Position numbers and translations under genes: made by a program. A DNA stretch of 64,000 nucleotides from DAHUXT01 sp036273675 (lineage in GTDB: Bacteria > Chloroflexota > Ktedonobacteria > Ktedonobacterales > JADMIN01), in NCBI GenBank assembly GCA_036273675.1, contig DASUHD010000001.1, forward strand, positions 1 through 64,000, written 5' to 3'. Within the stretch, counting starts at the first letter, position 1; the number at the start of each line of letters is the position of its first letter. Positions 50,173 through 58,170 of this stretch are shown one piece after another. The notes beneath the pieces were generated by a model. The model saw nothing but the letters and a program-made list of their open reading frames with translations. It did not search any database and was not told where the DNA came from.

Positions 50173-50603
50173 GTGATGATGGAACGATCTGGTTCAAAAA
50201 CCAGACATATCGAGGAGCTATCCGCGCATTCAGGCTCAACCTCCACCGCCACTCGTGCAAGTTGAACCATATCCTGGCGCAGCGCCGCCAGTTCCGCGAT
50301 GCGCGCTTCGATCTCTCGCGCCTTCGCCTCCGCGAGCGAGCGGACATGGCGACATGGCGGCATACCGCTCTCGCGCACCGCGATAATGCTGGCGATCTCA
50401 TGTAGCGACCAGCCCAGGTGTTGCGCGCGACGAATGAAGGCCAGTCGCTCGGCGTCCCGCTCACTATACAGGCGATAGCCTGCCGCTGTCCGGGCGGAAG
50501 GGATGAGTAGCCCGATACGTTCGTAGAAGCGGAGCGTCCGCGGATTGATGTCGTGCATCCGCGCCAGTTGGCCGATTGTCAGCGTATGTGTCTCGTGAAC
50601 CAT
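50169..50603 (-). CDS. MerR family metal-type regulator
   Basis: The 144-residue protein has the MerR winged helix LTIGQLARMHDINPRTLRFY with YERIGLL and GYRLYSERD, then a long dimer helix. Three Cys residues stand at 84 (MPPCRHV, at the start of the dimer helix), 126 and 133 (CADSSSIC). Cys at the first place is typical of sensors for divalent metals (mercury, zinc, cadmium, lead), whereas copper-type CueR has Ser there. The ATG at 50603 has GAGGAGG 8 bases upstream. It is transcribed toward its target and its stop codon overlaps the -35 of the target promoter, so it must have a separate promoter. Confidence 0.9.
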   Translation of the reverse strand: MVHETHTLTIGQLARMHDINPRTLRFYERIGLLIPSARTAAGYRLYSERDAERLAFIRRAQHLGWSLHEIASIIAVRESGMPPCRHVRSLAEAKAREIEARIAELAALRQDMVQLARVAVEVEPECADSSSICLVFEPDRSIIT

Positions 50604-50770
50604 CTGGCAGACCTCCTCAATCTCACGCCCAGAGATGACGCGCGTGCTCCGCACGCGGTGATGGCCACCATAGTCACTCTGTCTCATGTGGAAGGTTTAT
50701 GTCCAGGGTGTGTTGGTAGAAACTTCAATCGAAACCCAGCGACGATGAAGGAGTTGGCGCCCTAGCGCGT

Positions 50771-50808
50771 GGAAAACAAAGGTAGCCCGGCGAAAAATCC
50801 ACCGGGCT
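50771..50808 (-). terminator. Intrinsic terminator of the unknown pair
   Basis: On the minus strand AGCCCGG and CCGGGCT pair around an 11-base loop (50808-50784), followed by ACCTTTGTTTTCC. Confidence 0.65.
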
Positions 50809-50836
50809 GAACAGCATGGGCTGCTATTGCGCGCGA

Positions 50837-51505
50837 TCAGTTCGTGAAGATGCGGAAGATGTTACGGCCCTTGCCGTCATCGTCGCCCTGCTGCTGCTGA
50901 CCGCCCTGGCCGTTCTGATTCCAGCCCTGGCCGCCGCCGCTCACGCTGGGTACCGGCGCGGTGGGGCTTTCCTCGGCATAACCGCCACGGGGCGCGGCGC
51001 CGCCGCTGCGATTCCAGTCAGGCGAGTTGCCAGCGCTGGCGCCATTCGCCGCGCTACGCGCCGGAGCGCCAGACGGCGCCGGAGCCGAGCCAGAGGTCGC
51101 CAGCCGCTCGTGGTCGATCCAGTCGTATGCGCCGCCAAGCGCGTGCTCGCACCAGGTCGAGTAATCTTTCGGGGCGAGGCCCGTGCGCTCGAAGTGATCC
51201 AGCCGCCGCATGGTCAGCATCAGCCAGTCTTCGCCCTGCTCCACCATCCGGTCGAGCAGATCCATTCCGGTCACGCCGCTGCGCTGCAACCGCTCGATGG
51301 CGGCAAGCTCATTGGGTGACGGGCGGAACCCGGCCTCTTTCGCGTCATTTTCCCGCAATTCCGAGCGCAGGCCAGCCGTCGTCCGGTCCAGTTCGCTCGT
51401 GACACGCTCCACATACCAGGACATGTAGCTTTCTGAGACCTGCTGCATCGCCTGGAGCGGGATTTGCTCATAAATCTTCGTAACCGCTGTTGGATCGGAA
51501 GCCAT
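50837..51505 (-). CDS. Unrecognised soluble protein with disordered C-terminus
   Basis: I do not recognise this 222-residue protein. Residues 1-130 look helical and charged (IPLQAMQQVSESYMSWYVER, FRPSPNELAAIERLQRSGVT, MVEQGEDWLMLTMRRLDHFE). The last 90 residues are low complexity, rich in Ser, Ala, Pro, Gly and Gln, and probably disordered. There is no signal peptide or membrane segment. The ATG at 51505 is chosen; a GTG three codons earlier is too close to the ribosome site. It lies 26 bases after the next unknown gene and shares its terminator, so the two form an operon. Confidence 0.72.
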   Translation of the reverse strand: MASDPTAVTKIYEQIPLQAMQQVSESYMSWYVERVTSELDRTTAGLRSELRENDAKEAGFRPSPNELAAIERLQRSGVTGMDLLDRMVEQGEDWLMLTMRRLDHFERTGLAPKDYSTWCEHALGGAYDWIDHERLATSGSAPAPSGAPARSAANGASAGNSPDWNRSGGAAPRGGYAEESPTAPVPSVSGGGQGWNQNGQGGQQQQGDDDGKGRNIFRIFTN

Positions 51506-51531
51506 TGTTTCCACAACCTTCGCTTCTCAGC

Positions 51532-52059
51532 CTAATCATCATCCCGCTGACGTTGCCACCAGCCAGACACTGAATCACTGGTGGGCTGCGCCGAGCCCGT
51601 GGAGGAGGCTCCGCCAGGCGCTTTGGCCTCGCGCGCGCGCGAAAGTTCGCGCATCTGCTCCATCGGGTCACTGGGCATCTGCTCCGCCCGCGCCAGCAAA
51701 CTCGCAACGACTTCCTCGTTCCCGGCGGAAGGCGCGGCCGCCGGAGTGGCGGCGCTCACCGGAGCGCGCGTTGCGCTAGAGGCAGCCGCTGGAGCGCTAA
51801 CCGCGGGCCGACGTTGGTCCGGGTCTGAATCCAGTGCTGGCATCGCAGCCTTGATGACGTCAATGTTGCTGAGCTTGTGGCCCGCGCTGGTGTAGCTCAA
51901 CAGCGCCGTTACAATTGGATTGTCCAGGTCTGGCAGGGAGGTCGTTTTCGCGGGCGCCATTTTCTGGACGCGCGCGCGCTCCTGCTCCAGCGTGTTAATC
52001 TGATCACGCAGGCGCCGGCCGATCTCCTGATGATGCAGCCATTGCTTGTACTTGCCCAT
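51532..52059 (-). CDS. Unrecognised soluble protein, first gene of a pair
   Basis: I do not recognise this 175-residue protein. It starts with a helical, charged segment (KYKQWLHHQEIGRRLRDQIN), then TSLPDLDNPIVTALLSYTSA, an Ala/Pro/Ser-rich linker, and EEVVASLLARAEQMPSDPME, which could be a short helix, before a disordered end. The style (helices plus Ala/Pro/Ser linkers) matches the protein encoded just downstream, so the two may work as partners. The ATG at 52059 follows GGGGAAG. A promoter with an extended -10 lies about 190 bases upstream. Confidence 0.7.
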   Translation of the reverse strand: MGKYKQWLHHQEIGRRLRDQINTLEQERARVQKMAPAKTTSLPDLDNPIVTALLSYTSAGHKLSNIDVIKAAMPALDSDPDQRRPAVSAPAAASSATRAPVSAATPAAAPSAGNEEVVASLLARAEQMPSDPMEQMRELSRAREAKAPGGASSTGSAQPTSDSVSGWWQRQRDDD

Positions 52060-52247
52060 GCTGTCTTCCCCGCTTGATCTGTTCGATCTGTTGGGAGCAT
52101 GCCGGGCGCATTGCCCGATCTGCTCGACGTGCTGTGACCGGACCGGGCCATGCCCGCGACGCCTGCCACCACACATGCACACGGAACTGCAATCCGCCGA
52201 CGTTAGCGCCGACAAGAAGTGCATGTCCGGCCACCCCGGACCGCGCC

Positions 52248-52276
52248 AGTATATCATAGCGTGCGGACTACAACAA
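52248..52276 (-). promoter_or_regulatory. Promoter of the unknown pair
   Basis: On the minus strand TTGTTG (52276-52271), 17 bases ending in TGA, then TATACT (52253-52248), an extended -10 element. The predicted leader is about 185 bases. Confidence 0.55.
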
Positions 52277-52326
52277 CAAATTTCTCGCAGCGCTACCCGT
52301 TCAGGCTACTCTTCAGTCGGTGTAGC

Positions 52327-54042
52327 TCATCTTCCCTCACGTATTCGGATTGGCTTGCCGATTTGGGCCGCCACCAGCGCCGCCAACTCATGCGCGCCGA
52401 TGGGCAGTGCGCCACCGTCCGGTGGGATGACGTTCGTTGCCTGTGAACCAGCGGGCCAGGATGCCTGGATGGTTGGTACATTGCTCACGACCCAATAACG
52501 AAACTCCCCGTCCCATGATCCCCACATGATGTACTGTATGCTCGACCAGACTATCAGCTGCTGCTGTCGCCCACGTTCAGTCGTGAGGCCACTCTGGTCA
52601 GCCCGAACGCGCTCTGACGCCACAATCATGCTTGGGTAGGCCAGTCCCGCGCCGATGATCCCTGCCAACCCATGTACTATCACCATCCCTGAGCGCCCTA
52701 TAAGCATGAAGTCACCGCTATCGACGTAGAGATTCTGCGGATGAAGACCGGGGAGAGCAACGCCGAATGCCACCAGGAGGAGTAGTTCTGCGGGAATCAG
52801 ATTGACGGCAAGTGCCAGCCCTACGACAATCAGCCTGACACGCCTGCCTAGCGGCGGCCGCCAACTCAGGATATACGCGAGGCCCGACGCATCGAGCGCG
52901 GGTGCGCTAACTGATGGGGGCGTGTTGTGTGCGATGGGTTCGCGCTGGATCAACGCTATTCGTAGGGCAGAGAAAAGGATGCAGGGAATCGCGAGGGCCA
53001 GCGCACCTGTGCTGAGATCGCGTAGCCAGGCAATCGGCGCGATAGGAGATAAAAAGTCTGCAGCCGTGATGCCTGCTAGCACCAGTGCACAGGCCAGTAG
53101 AATGATAACGCCAGTCGAGCGTTTCGACTCATCCGTTGATGCCGGGTGATACTGCAACCACTTCACTAGCATGCGCGGCGGCAGGCCCGTGCGCGCCACG
53201 ATGAGGTTGAGCAACGCCACCTGGCGGAGTCTCATCTCGCTCGACGAGATACCTGCTGGCACATAATCCGCGCCGAATCTCGCCATATACTCGGCCCACC
53301 CAATGCGTTTGCCCGGCGCATAAAGGTAGAACCGCCGAAAAGCATTCGCGTCAGCGCCCACTACTTCCAACAGTTGCACCTCATCCCAGTCCATATGGAT
53401 GCGAGCGCCAAACTCAGTGCGCGCGTCTATTCCCGTATCGGTCGCCGTGACACCGAACGGACGCCCAAGCAAGAAAGGAAACACTCGTACAATCAAGGTG
53501 ACAAGGCCAACGAGAATCGCGACCAGAGCAATGGCCCCAGCGACTCGCGGAATAACTTCCCAGATGCTCATGGGGGAGTTATGAAAGAGCGTCTCGATCA
53601 ATAAGAAGGCAGCCGCCGCGATTGTGAGCATCGCCAGCAAACCTTGCATGGCAATTATTAGTGTATGGAAACTCGTCATTCTACTGTTTCGCCACATCAG
53701 TTCGAGCGGTTGCGTTGCCACATCATCAGCAGCAGCAGGCTCGGTACGAATATTGGCGAGCGGCATCACGTCCACTGCGCCCGCGAAAGCCTCCAGCCGT
53801 AAGAGGTGGCGTCTGTGCGCGCGCACCGCCATGATAATTAGTGTCACGCCGCAAATAAGTAAGACCAGCCCCAGAAAGATATCTATGCCGATCCACTGCC
53901 GATACTCGGCGTCCGTTACAAACTGGTTCTCAGCAGGGGTTAGTTCATTCGTCACAAGATGGTAAGGAACGGCTATACCAGCTATGCCACACGCAATCCC
54001 AGCGAGCACCAACAGCCGCCACCAGCGATCCCGATCCCGCAC
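52327..54042 (-). CDS. Large multi-pass membrane protein, unrecognised
   Basis: I do not recognise this 571-residue protein. It has about ten hydrophobic segments in pairs: two near the N-terminus (LLVLAGIACGIAGIAV, LGLVLLICGVTLIIMAV), two near 140-200 (LIIAMQGLLAMLTIAAAAFL), then a 120-residue soluble part with WDEVQLLEVVGADANAFRRF resembling a PH-like or bPH domain, more helix pairs, and a second soluble part near the end (TERGRQQQLIVWSSIQYIMW). The start is GTG at 54042, 3 bases after a GGGAGGGAG run; upstream in-frame ATGs lack a ribosome site. Function unknown, possibly a membrane sensor. Confidence 0.72.
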   Translation of the reverse strand: MRDRDRWWRLLVLAGIACGIAGIAVPYHLVTNELTPAENQFVTDAEYRQWIGIDIFLGLVLLICGVTLIIMAVRAHRRHLLRLEAFAGAVDVMPLANIRTEPAAADDVATQPLELMWRNSRMTSFHTLIIAMQGLLAMLTIAAAAFLLIETLFHNSPMSIWEVIPRVAGAIALVAILVGLVTLIVRVFPFLLGRPFGVTATDTGIDARTEFGARIHMDWDEVQLLEVVGADANAFRRFYLYAPGKRIGWAEYMARFGADYVPAGISSSEMRLRQVALLNLIVARTGLPPRMLVKWLQYHPASTDESKRSTGVIILLACALVLAGITAADFLSPIAPIAWLRDLSTGALALAIPCILFSALRIALIQREPIAHNTPPSVSAPALDASGLAYILSWRPPLGRRVRLIVVGLALAVNLIPAELLLLVAFGVALPGLHPQNLYVDSGDFMLIGRSGMVIVHGLAGIIGAGLAYPSMIVASERVRADQSGLTTERGRQQQLIVWSSIQYIMWGSWDGEFRYWVVSNVPTIQASWPAGSQATNVIPPDGGALPIGAHELAALVAAQIGKPIRIREGR

Positions 54043-54687
54043 TGGCTCCCTCCCATTGCTACCCTCGCACAGAGCTATGCAAGGCGTACGCGACCGGCCA
54101 ATTCTAACAGGCTGGCGGCAAGTTGGCAACGAACTTCGCATTGACAGAGGGCCAGGTCGTGCGCACAGAATGACTCAATACGTCTCACCACGAGGCAGCG
54201 TCACGAGAGGGCATCTGGTTGGCGCAACGCCAGTATATGGTCATATGCGCTGGCCACAATGGTGGGGGAATAGCAATAGCTTGGACACGTTACCCAGTCA
54301 CCATCGTCAAATGCTGGCTGTGCCGCCCAAGAGCGCTCAATGCAAGCCAGACGAGTCCGACATGTTGCTGATTGGCCAGCTATACGAATATGCGACGCCG
54401 CGCAGCCCGCTCATGTGGCGCACATAGCACATAGAGCACAGGTCACATGGCCCATGCTCTATGTACAATCAAAGCAGCATCCCTGCTATGGGTAAGGTAT
54501 CTTACCCTACCCACCTCACCACTGTATCGCTTCATGCGCAAGTTCGGTAAGATGCTACGTATAGATGCACATTTCGTGCCATCCCTTGGAGTAGTCCCTC
54601 GGGCCTCTCCAAAAGGCTAGGTTATCATACGCTGAACAGCCTCATGACGACCGCGTAAGAGTAGCACGAGCATGCGTCAGTTTGCGC
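54043..54687. other. Long intergenic region with hairpins
   Basis: 645 bases upstream of the membrane protein and downstream of the acyl-CoA synthetase. ACATAGAGCA (54429-54438) pairs exactly with TGCTCTATGT (54455-54464), and GGGTAAG (54490-54496) with CTTACCC (54501-54507). No convincing gene or T-tract was seen. Confidence 0.5.
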
Positions 54688-56436
54688 TCAGGCTGTCTGG
54701 ATATTCGATGCGCCCTGCAAGCCCAGCTCCTCGACGGCCTGCTGGCGCATGATGAACTTCTGAATCTTGCCCGTCACTGTCATCGGGAAAGCATCCACAA
54801 ACTTCCAGTAGCGGGGAATCTTGAAAGTGGCGATTTGCCCTCGACAGTAGTCCTGCAACTCTTCTGGCGTCGCCGTCTGGCCCTCCTTGAGCTTGACCCA
54901 GGCCGTCAGCTCCTCGCCATACTTCGCGTCAGGCACGCCGAAGACCTGCACATCACTGACCTTCGGGTGGCTGTAGAGGAATTCCTCGACCTCACGCGGG
55001 TAGACATTCTCGCCGCCGCGAATCACCATATCTTTGAGCCGCCCGACGATGTTCACGTAGCCGTCGTCGTCCATCGTGGCGAGATCGCCGGTATGCATCC
55101 AGCGGGCCGCGTCAATCGCCGCGCGCGTCGCATCCTCGTTATTCCAGTAGCCGAGCATCACGCTGTAGCCGCGCGTCAGCAGCTCGCCTGGCTCGCCACG
55201 CGGCACGACCGCCCCACTCGCCGGGTCAACCACCTTGACCTCGACGAACGGGTGAATCTGGCCCACCGTCGCAACACGCTTCTCGATAGTATCGTCCAGG
55301 TGGGTCTGGAAGGAGACGGGGCTGGTCTCGGTCATGCCGTAGCAAATCTCGACCTCGCTCATGTGCATCTTGCTCATCACCTGGCGCATGACCTCGACAG
55401 GACAGGGCGACCCCGCCATGACGCCTGTGCGCAGCGAGCTGAAATCGTACCGGTCGAAGTCCGGGTGCGCCAGCTCGGCGATGAACATTGTCGGCACGCC
55501 GTAGAGCGCGGTACAGCGCTCCGCCTCGACCGCCTCCAGTGTCGCCTGTGGATCGAATGTCTCGGCGGGATAAACGATTGCGGCGCCGTGCGTCATCGTC
55601 CCCAGGTTACCCATAACACAACCAAAGCAATGGTATAGAGGGACAGGAGCGGCAAGCCGGTCATTCTCGGTGAACCCTTGCAGGTGGGCGACAAAGTAGC
55701 CGTTGTTGAGGATATTGTGGTGTGAGAGCGTGGCGCCCTTCGGATTGCCGGTGGTGCCTGAGGTGTACTGGATATTCGCGGGATCATCGAACTCCTGCTG
55801 CGCCTGACGCTCAGCTAAGCGCTCCGGCGCGATCTCCGTGGCCCGGTCCATGACCTCGCCCCAGACCCACATACCGGGCGTGCGCTCTGTCCCCAGACGA
55901 ATGACATGGCGGAGGTGAGGCAGCTTGTGACTGTCGAGTTGGCCCGGCGCACACCGCGCCAACTCGGGCGCGAGCGTCTGCATCATCTCGATATAGCTGG
56001 TGGCGCGGAAGTTCGGGGCAAGCACCAGCGTGTTGCAGCCAGACTGGTTCAGGGCGTATTCGAGCTCATGGAGGCGATAGCCAGGGTTGACATTGACCAG
56101 TATCGCGCCGATCTTGGCCGTGGCATACTGCGTGATCGTCCACTCGGCGTAGGTCGGCGACCAGATGCCGACGCGATCTCCCTTCTCGATGCCGAGCGCC
56201 ATCAGCCCGCGAGCGAAGCGGTTCACCTCGTCCTGGAGCTGGCGCCAGGTGTAGCGCAGGCCCTGATGGCGCGAGATGAGCGCGTCGCGGTCGGAGTAGA
56301 GGGAAACGGTGCGGTCCAGCGCGTCACCGATGGTCATACCAAGCAATGGCGTATCGCTTGTGCCGCTGACGTAGCTCCAGCGGACCGCGCTGCGGTCAAC
56401 GATGTGGGGACGTTGTTCGCTCTGTGCCTGTGTCAT
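54688..56436 (-). CDS. AMP-binding acyl-CoA synthetase (fatty-acid CoA ligase type)
   Basis: The 582-residue adenylate-forming enzyme activates a carboxylic acid, probably a fatty acid, to its CoA thioester. Motifs in order: P-loop IQYTSGTTGNPKGATLSH, A5 ICYGMTETSPVS, A7 HTGDLATMDDDGYVNIVGR, A8 RLKDMVIRGGENVYPREVEE and the A10 lysine in PMTVTGKIQKF. The sequence resembles acyl-CoA synthetases of the FadD/YngI type and not NRPS domains. The start is the ATG at 56436, 7 bases after ACCTCC (read as GGAGGT); a second ATG one codon earlier is also possible. It is divergent from the NHL-repeat gene. Confidence 0.93.
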   Translation of the reverse strand: MTQAQSEQRPHIVDRSAVRWSYVSGTSDTPLLGMTIGDALDRTVSLYSDRDALISRHQGLRYTWRQLQDEVNRFARGLMALGIEKGDRVGIWSPTYAEWTITQYATAKIGAILVNVNPGYRLHELEYALNQSGCNTLVLAPNFRATSYIEMMQTLAPELARCAPGQLDSHKLPHLRHVIRLGTERTPGMWVWGEVMDRATEIAPERLAERQAQQEFDDPANIQYTSGTTGNPKGATLSHHNILNNGYFVAHLQGFTENDRLAAPVPLYHCFGCVMGNLGTMTHGAAIVYPAETFDPQATLEAVEAERCTALYGVPTMFIAELAHPDFDRYDFSSLRTGVMAGSPCPVEVMRQVMSKMHMSEVEICYGMTETSPVSFQTHLDDTIEKRVATVGQIHPFVEVKVVDPASGAVVPRGEPGELLTRGYSVMLGYWNNEDATRAAIDAARWMHTGDLATMDDDGYVNIVGRLKDMVIRGGENVYPREVEEFLYSHPKVSDVQVFGVPDAKYGEELTAWVKLKEGQTATPEELQDYCRGQIATFKIPRYWKFVDAFPMTVTGKIQKFIMRQQAVEELGLQGASNIQTA

Positions 56437-56630
56437 CATATCTACCTCCGATGCCATCGCGCCTAACAACAGTAGCGGATTCGCATGCCAGGAACAGGGA
56501 TGGGGTAAACGAGCGATGGGGCGCAGCCGCGCCATCATGCGTTCTGCGCTTCCATCATGTTATACCCCAGAGCGATTCCGCCTGTCACAGCCATCGAGGC
56601 CTCACGGAGCGCAACCGCCTCGCCGCCGCA

Positions 56631-56660
56631 ATCCGAAGACATCCGAAGACATCCGAAGAC
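56631..56660 (+). repeat. Three tandem 10-bp repeats next to a promoter
   Basis: ATCCGAAGAC occurs three times in a row without change. The array ends one base before an extended -10 element, so it covers roughly -13 to -45 of the promoter, on one helix face: the place for an activator or repressor stack. Confidence 0.85.
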
Positions 56661-56661
56661 A

Positions 56662-56670
56662 TGGTAAAAT
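56662..56670 (+). promoter_or_regulatory. Extended -10 promoter, NHL-MFS operon
   Basis: TGGTAAAAT (TGn plus TAAAAT), with the triple repeat in place of a -35. Predicted start near 56677, about 100 bases before the gene. Confidence 0.6.
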
Positions 56671-56778
56671 CGGGTGGCGCTTGGCCGAACAGCAGCAGTA
56701 CATTCCATAGCTCTTCCAGACGCCGGACTATCTCTTCGTTAGACCGCTACGGGAGTACAGAGAGTACAAGACCGTCTC

Positions 56779-58170
56779 ATGTCCACTCCGCGAGCCATCA
56801 ATCGGAAGCCGTCTATCGTGGCGCTCACGCTCGCCGTGGGCGCTCTTCTCTGCTGCCTGCTGATTCCGCCCGTTGCCGCCTTCCAGCCAGCGCGTCTGCC
56901 CGCCATGCTGCTTTTCGTTGCGGGTGCGGCGCTGCTGGCAACGTCGCTGCTTCCCCTACCTCAGCGCTGGGCGCGAGCGGCGCTCTTCATCGCTGGGGCG
57001 GCGCTTCTCTGGCTGCTGGTGGGCTGGTGTGTCTTCAGCCAGATCAGCCCGGTCACTGAGCCACGCAGCCTCACCTGGGGGGTGCGTGGGTTGCCGCTCG
57101 TGCTGGCGCTCGGCCTCTGGCTCTGGCTATTGCTGCCGCGTTCGTGGCAGCGGCGCGCCCTGCTGGCGGTGATCGTGCCGTCGCTGCTGGCGCTGGCGCT
57201 CGTCGCCTGGAGCCGTCCGCCACATCCACTCGATTTCCAGCCGTATTACGTCGCTGTCGATAGCAACGGCACACTCTACGTCACCGATGCCTACGCGCCC
57301 GTCATCCGCGTCTTCGGGGCGGGTGGCGCGCTGCGGTATAAGCTGCGTCCCGGTCTCGCCAGCGTGCAGGGTCCGCCAGGGCCGGGCTTCATGCCGCCTG
57401 GGCCGTACAACGATCCCGATGGGCTGGGCGTGCCGCGGAGCACATCCGGCGCGCGCACCATCTCCGGCGCGCTCAACCCCATCCCCTACGGTGTGGATGA
57501 TTTCTGGTTCTGCGGCATGGCGGTCGCGTCCAACCACGACCTCTACGTGACCGACTGGATGCGGGGGCGCATGCTGCGTTTCTCATCATCCGGGCGGCTG
57601 CTGGCGCGCTGGAATCTGCCCCAGGGCTATGAGCCGTCGCTCAACTGCGTTGCGATGCTCGGAAATGACTTGCTGCTCAGCGATACGCACGGCGCGGTGC
57701 TGCGGGTGAACACCAGCGGTCATGTATTGGCGCGCTGGGCCGTGCCGGAGCGGTTGTTTGGAGGCATCTCCGTCGCGCCCGATGGCAGGACGATCTACGC
57801 GCTCTCCACCTCGCGGGTCTATCGCATCAATCCGGGGACGGGAGCGATGAACTCATGGGCGCTGCCTGCGCCGACCACCCCGCTGCGCACGCCCTATCAG
57901 GCGGTGCTGGCGCTGGACGCGAACCGCATCGCTGTGACCGACCTCGGCCTCCATCGGCTCGACCTGTTCATGCCGGATGGGAAGCCGCTCGGCGCCTGGG
58001 GCAAGCATGGCATCTGGCCGGGCGAGTTCCAGCAGGTAGGGGGTCTTGCGCGCGATAGCCACGGCCAGGTTTACGTCTGCGATTTCGATGGCCGCGTCGT
58101 TCAGCGATTCAACCCAATTGGAAAGATCAACGCCCTATACTGGAGTCCCGATGACGACGAAGTTGATTGA
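56779..58170 (+). CDS. NHL-repeat beta-propeller protein with N-terminal membrane domain
   Basis: The 463-residue protein has four hydrophobic helices in the first 140 residues (VALTLAVGALLCCLLIPPVA, LFIAGAALLWLLVGWCVFSQ, LPLVLALGLWLWLLL, LAVIVPSLLALALVAW). A propeller of NHL-like blades follows (residues 155-455): YYVAVDSNGTLYVTDAYAPVI, MAVASNHDLYVTDWMRGRML, ISVAPDGRTIYALSTSRVYR, LARDSHGQVYVCDFDGRVVQ. NHL propellers bind proteins, RNA or ligands and the domain is probably outside the cell. The last 20 bases overlap the MFS gene in another frame, so the two are coupled and likely work together. Confidence 0.85.
   Translation: MSTPRAINRKPSIVALTLAVGALLCCLLIPPVAAFQPARLPAMLLFVAGAALLATSLLPLPQRWARAALFIAGAALLWLLVGWCVFSQISPVTEPRSLTWGVRGLPLVLALGLWLWLLLPRSWQRRALLAVIVPSLLALALVAWSRPPHPLDFQPYYVAVDSNGTLYVTDAYAPVIRVFGAGGALRYKLRPGLASVQGPPGPGFMPPGPYNDPDGLGVPRSTSGARTISGALNPIPYGVDDFWFCGMAVASNHDLYVTDWMRGRMLRFSSSGRLLARWNLPQGYEPSLNCVAMLGNDLLLSDTHGAVLRVNTSGHVLARWAVPERLFGGISVAPDGRTIYALSTSRVYRINPGTGAMNSWALPAPTTPLRTPYQAVLALDANRIAVTDLGLHRLDLFMPDGKPLGAWGKHGIWPGEFQQVGGLARDSHGQVYVCDFDGRVVQRFNPIGKINALYWSPDDDEVD

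Larger units (their letters stand above)
56437..56778. other. Divergent control region, synthetase / NHL gene
   Basis: 342 bases with the synthetase ribosome site at the left and, at the right, a triple 10-bp repeat and an extended -10 element for the NHL gene. Nothing else was recognised. Confidence 0.6.

Noticed and set aside
53984..54427. 147-codon plus-strand frame in the region upstream of the large membrane protein
   Set aside because: It overlaps the start of that gene, has no ribosome site, and its composition looks non-coding.
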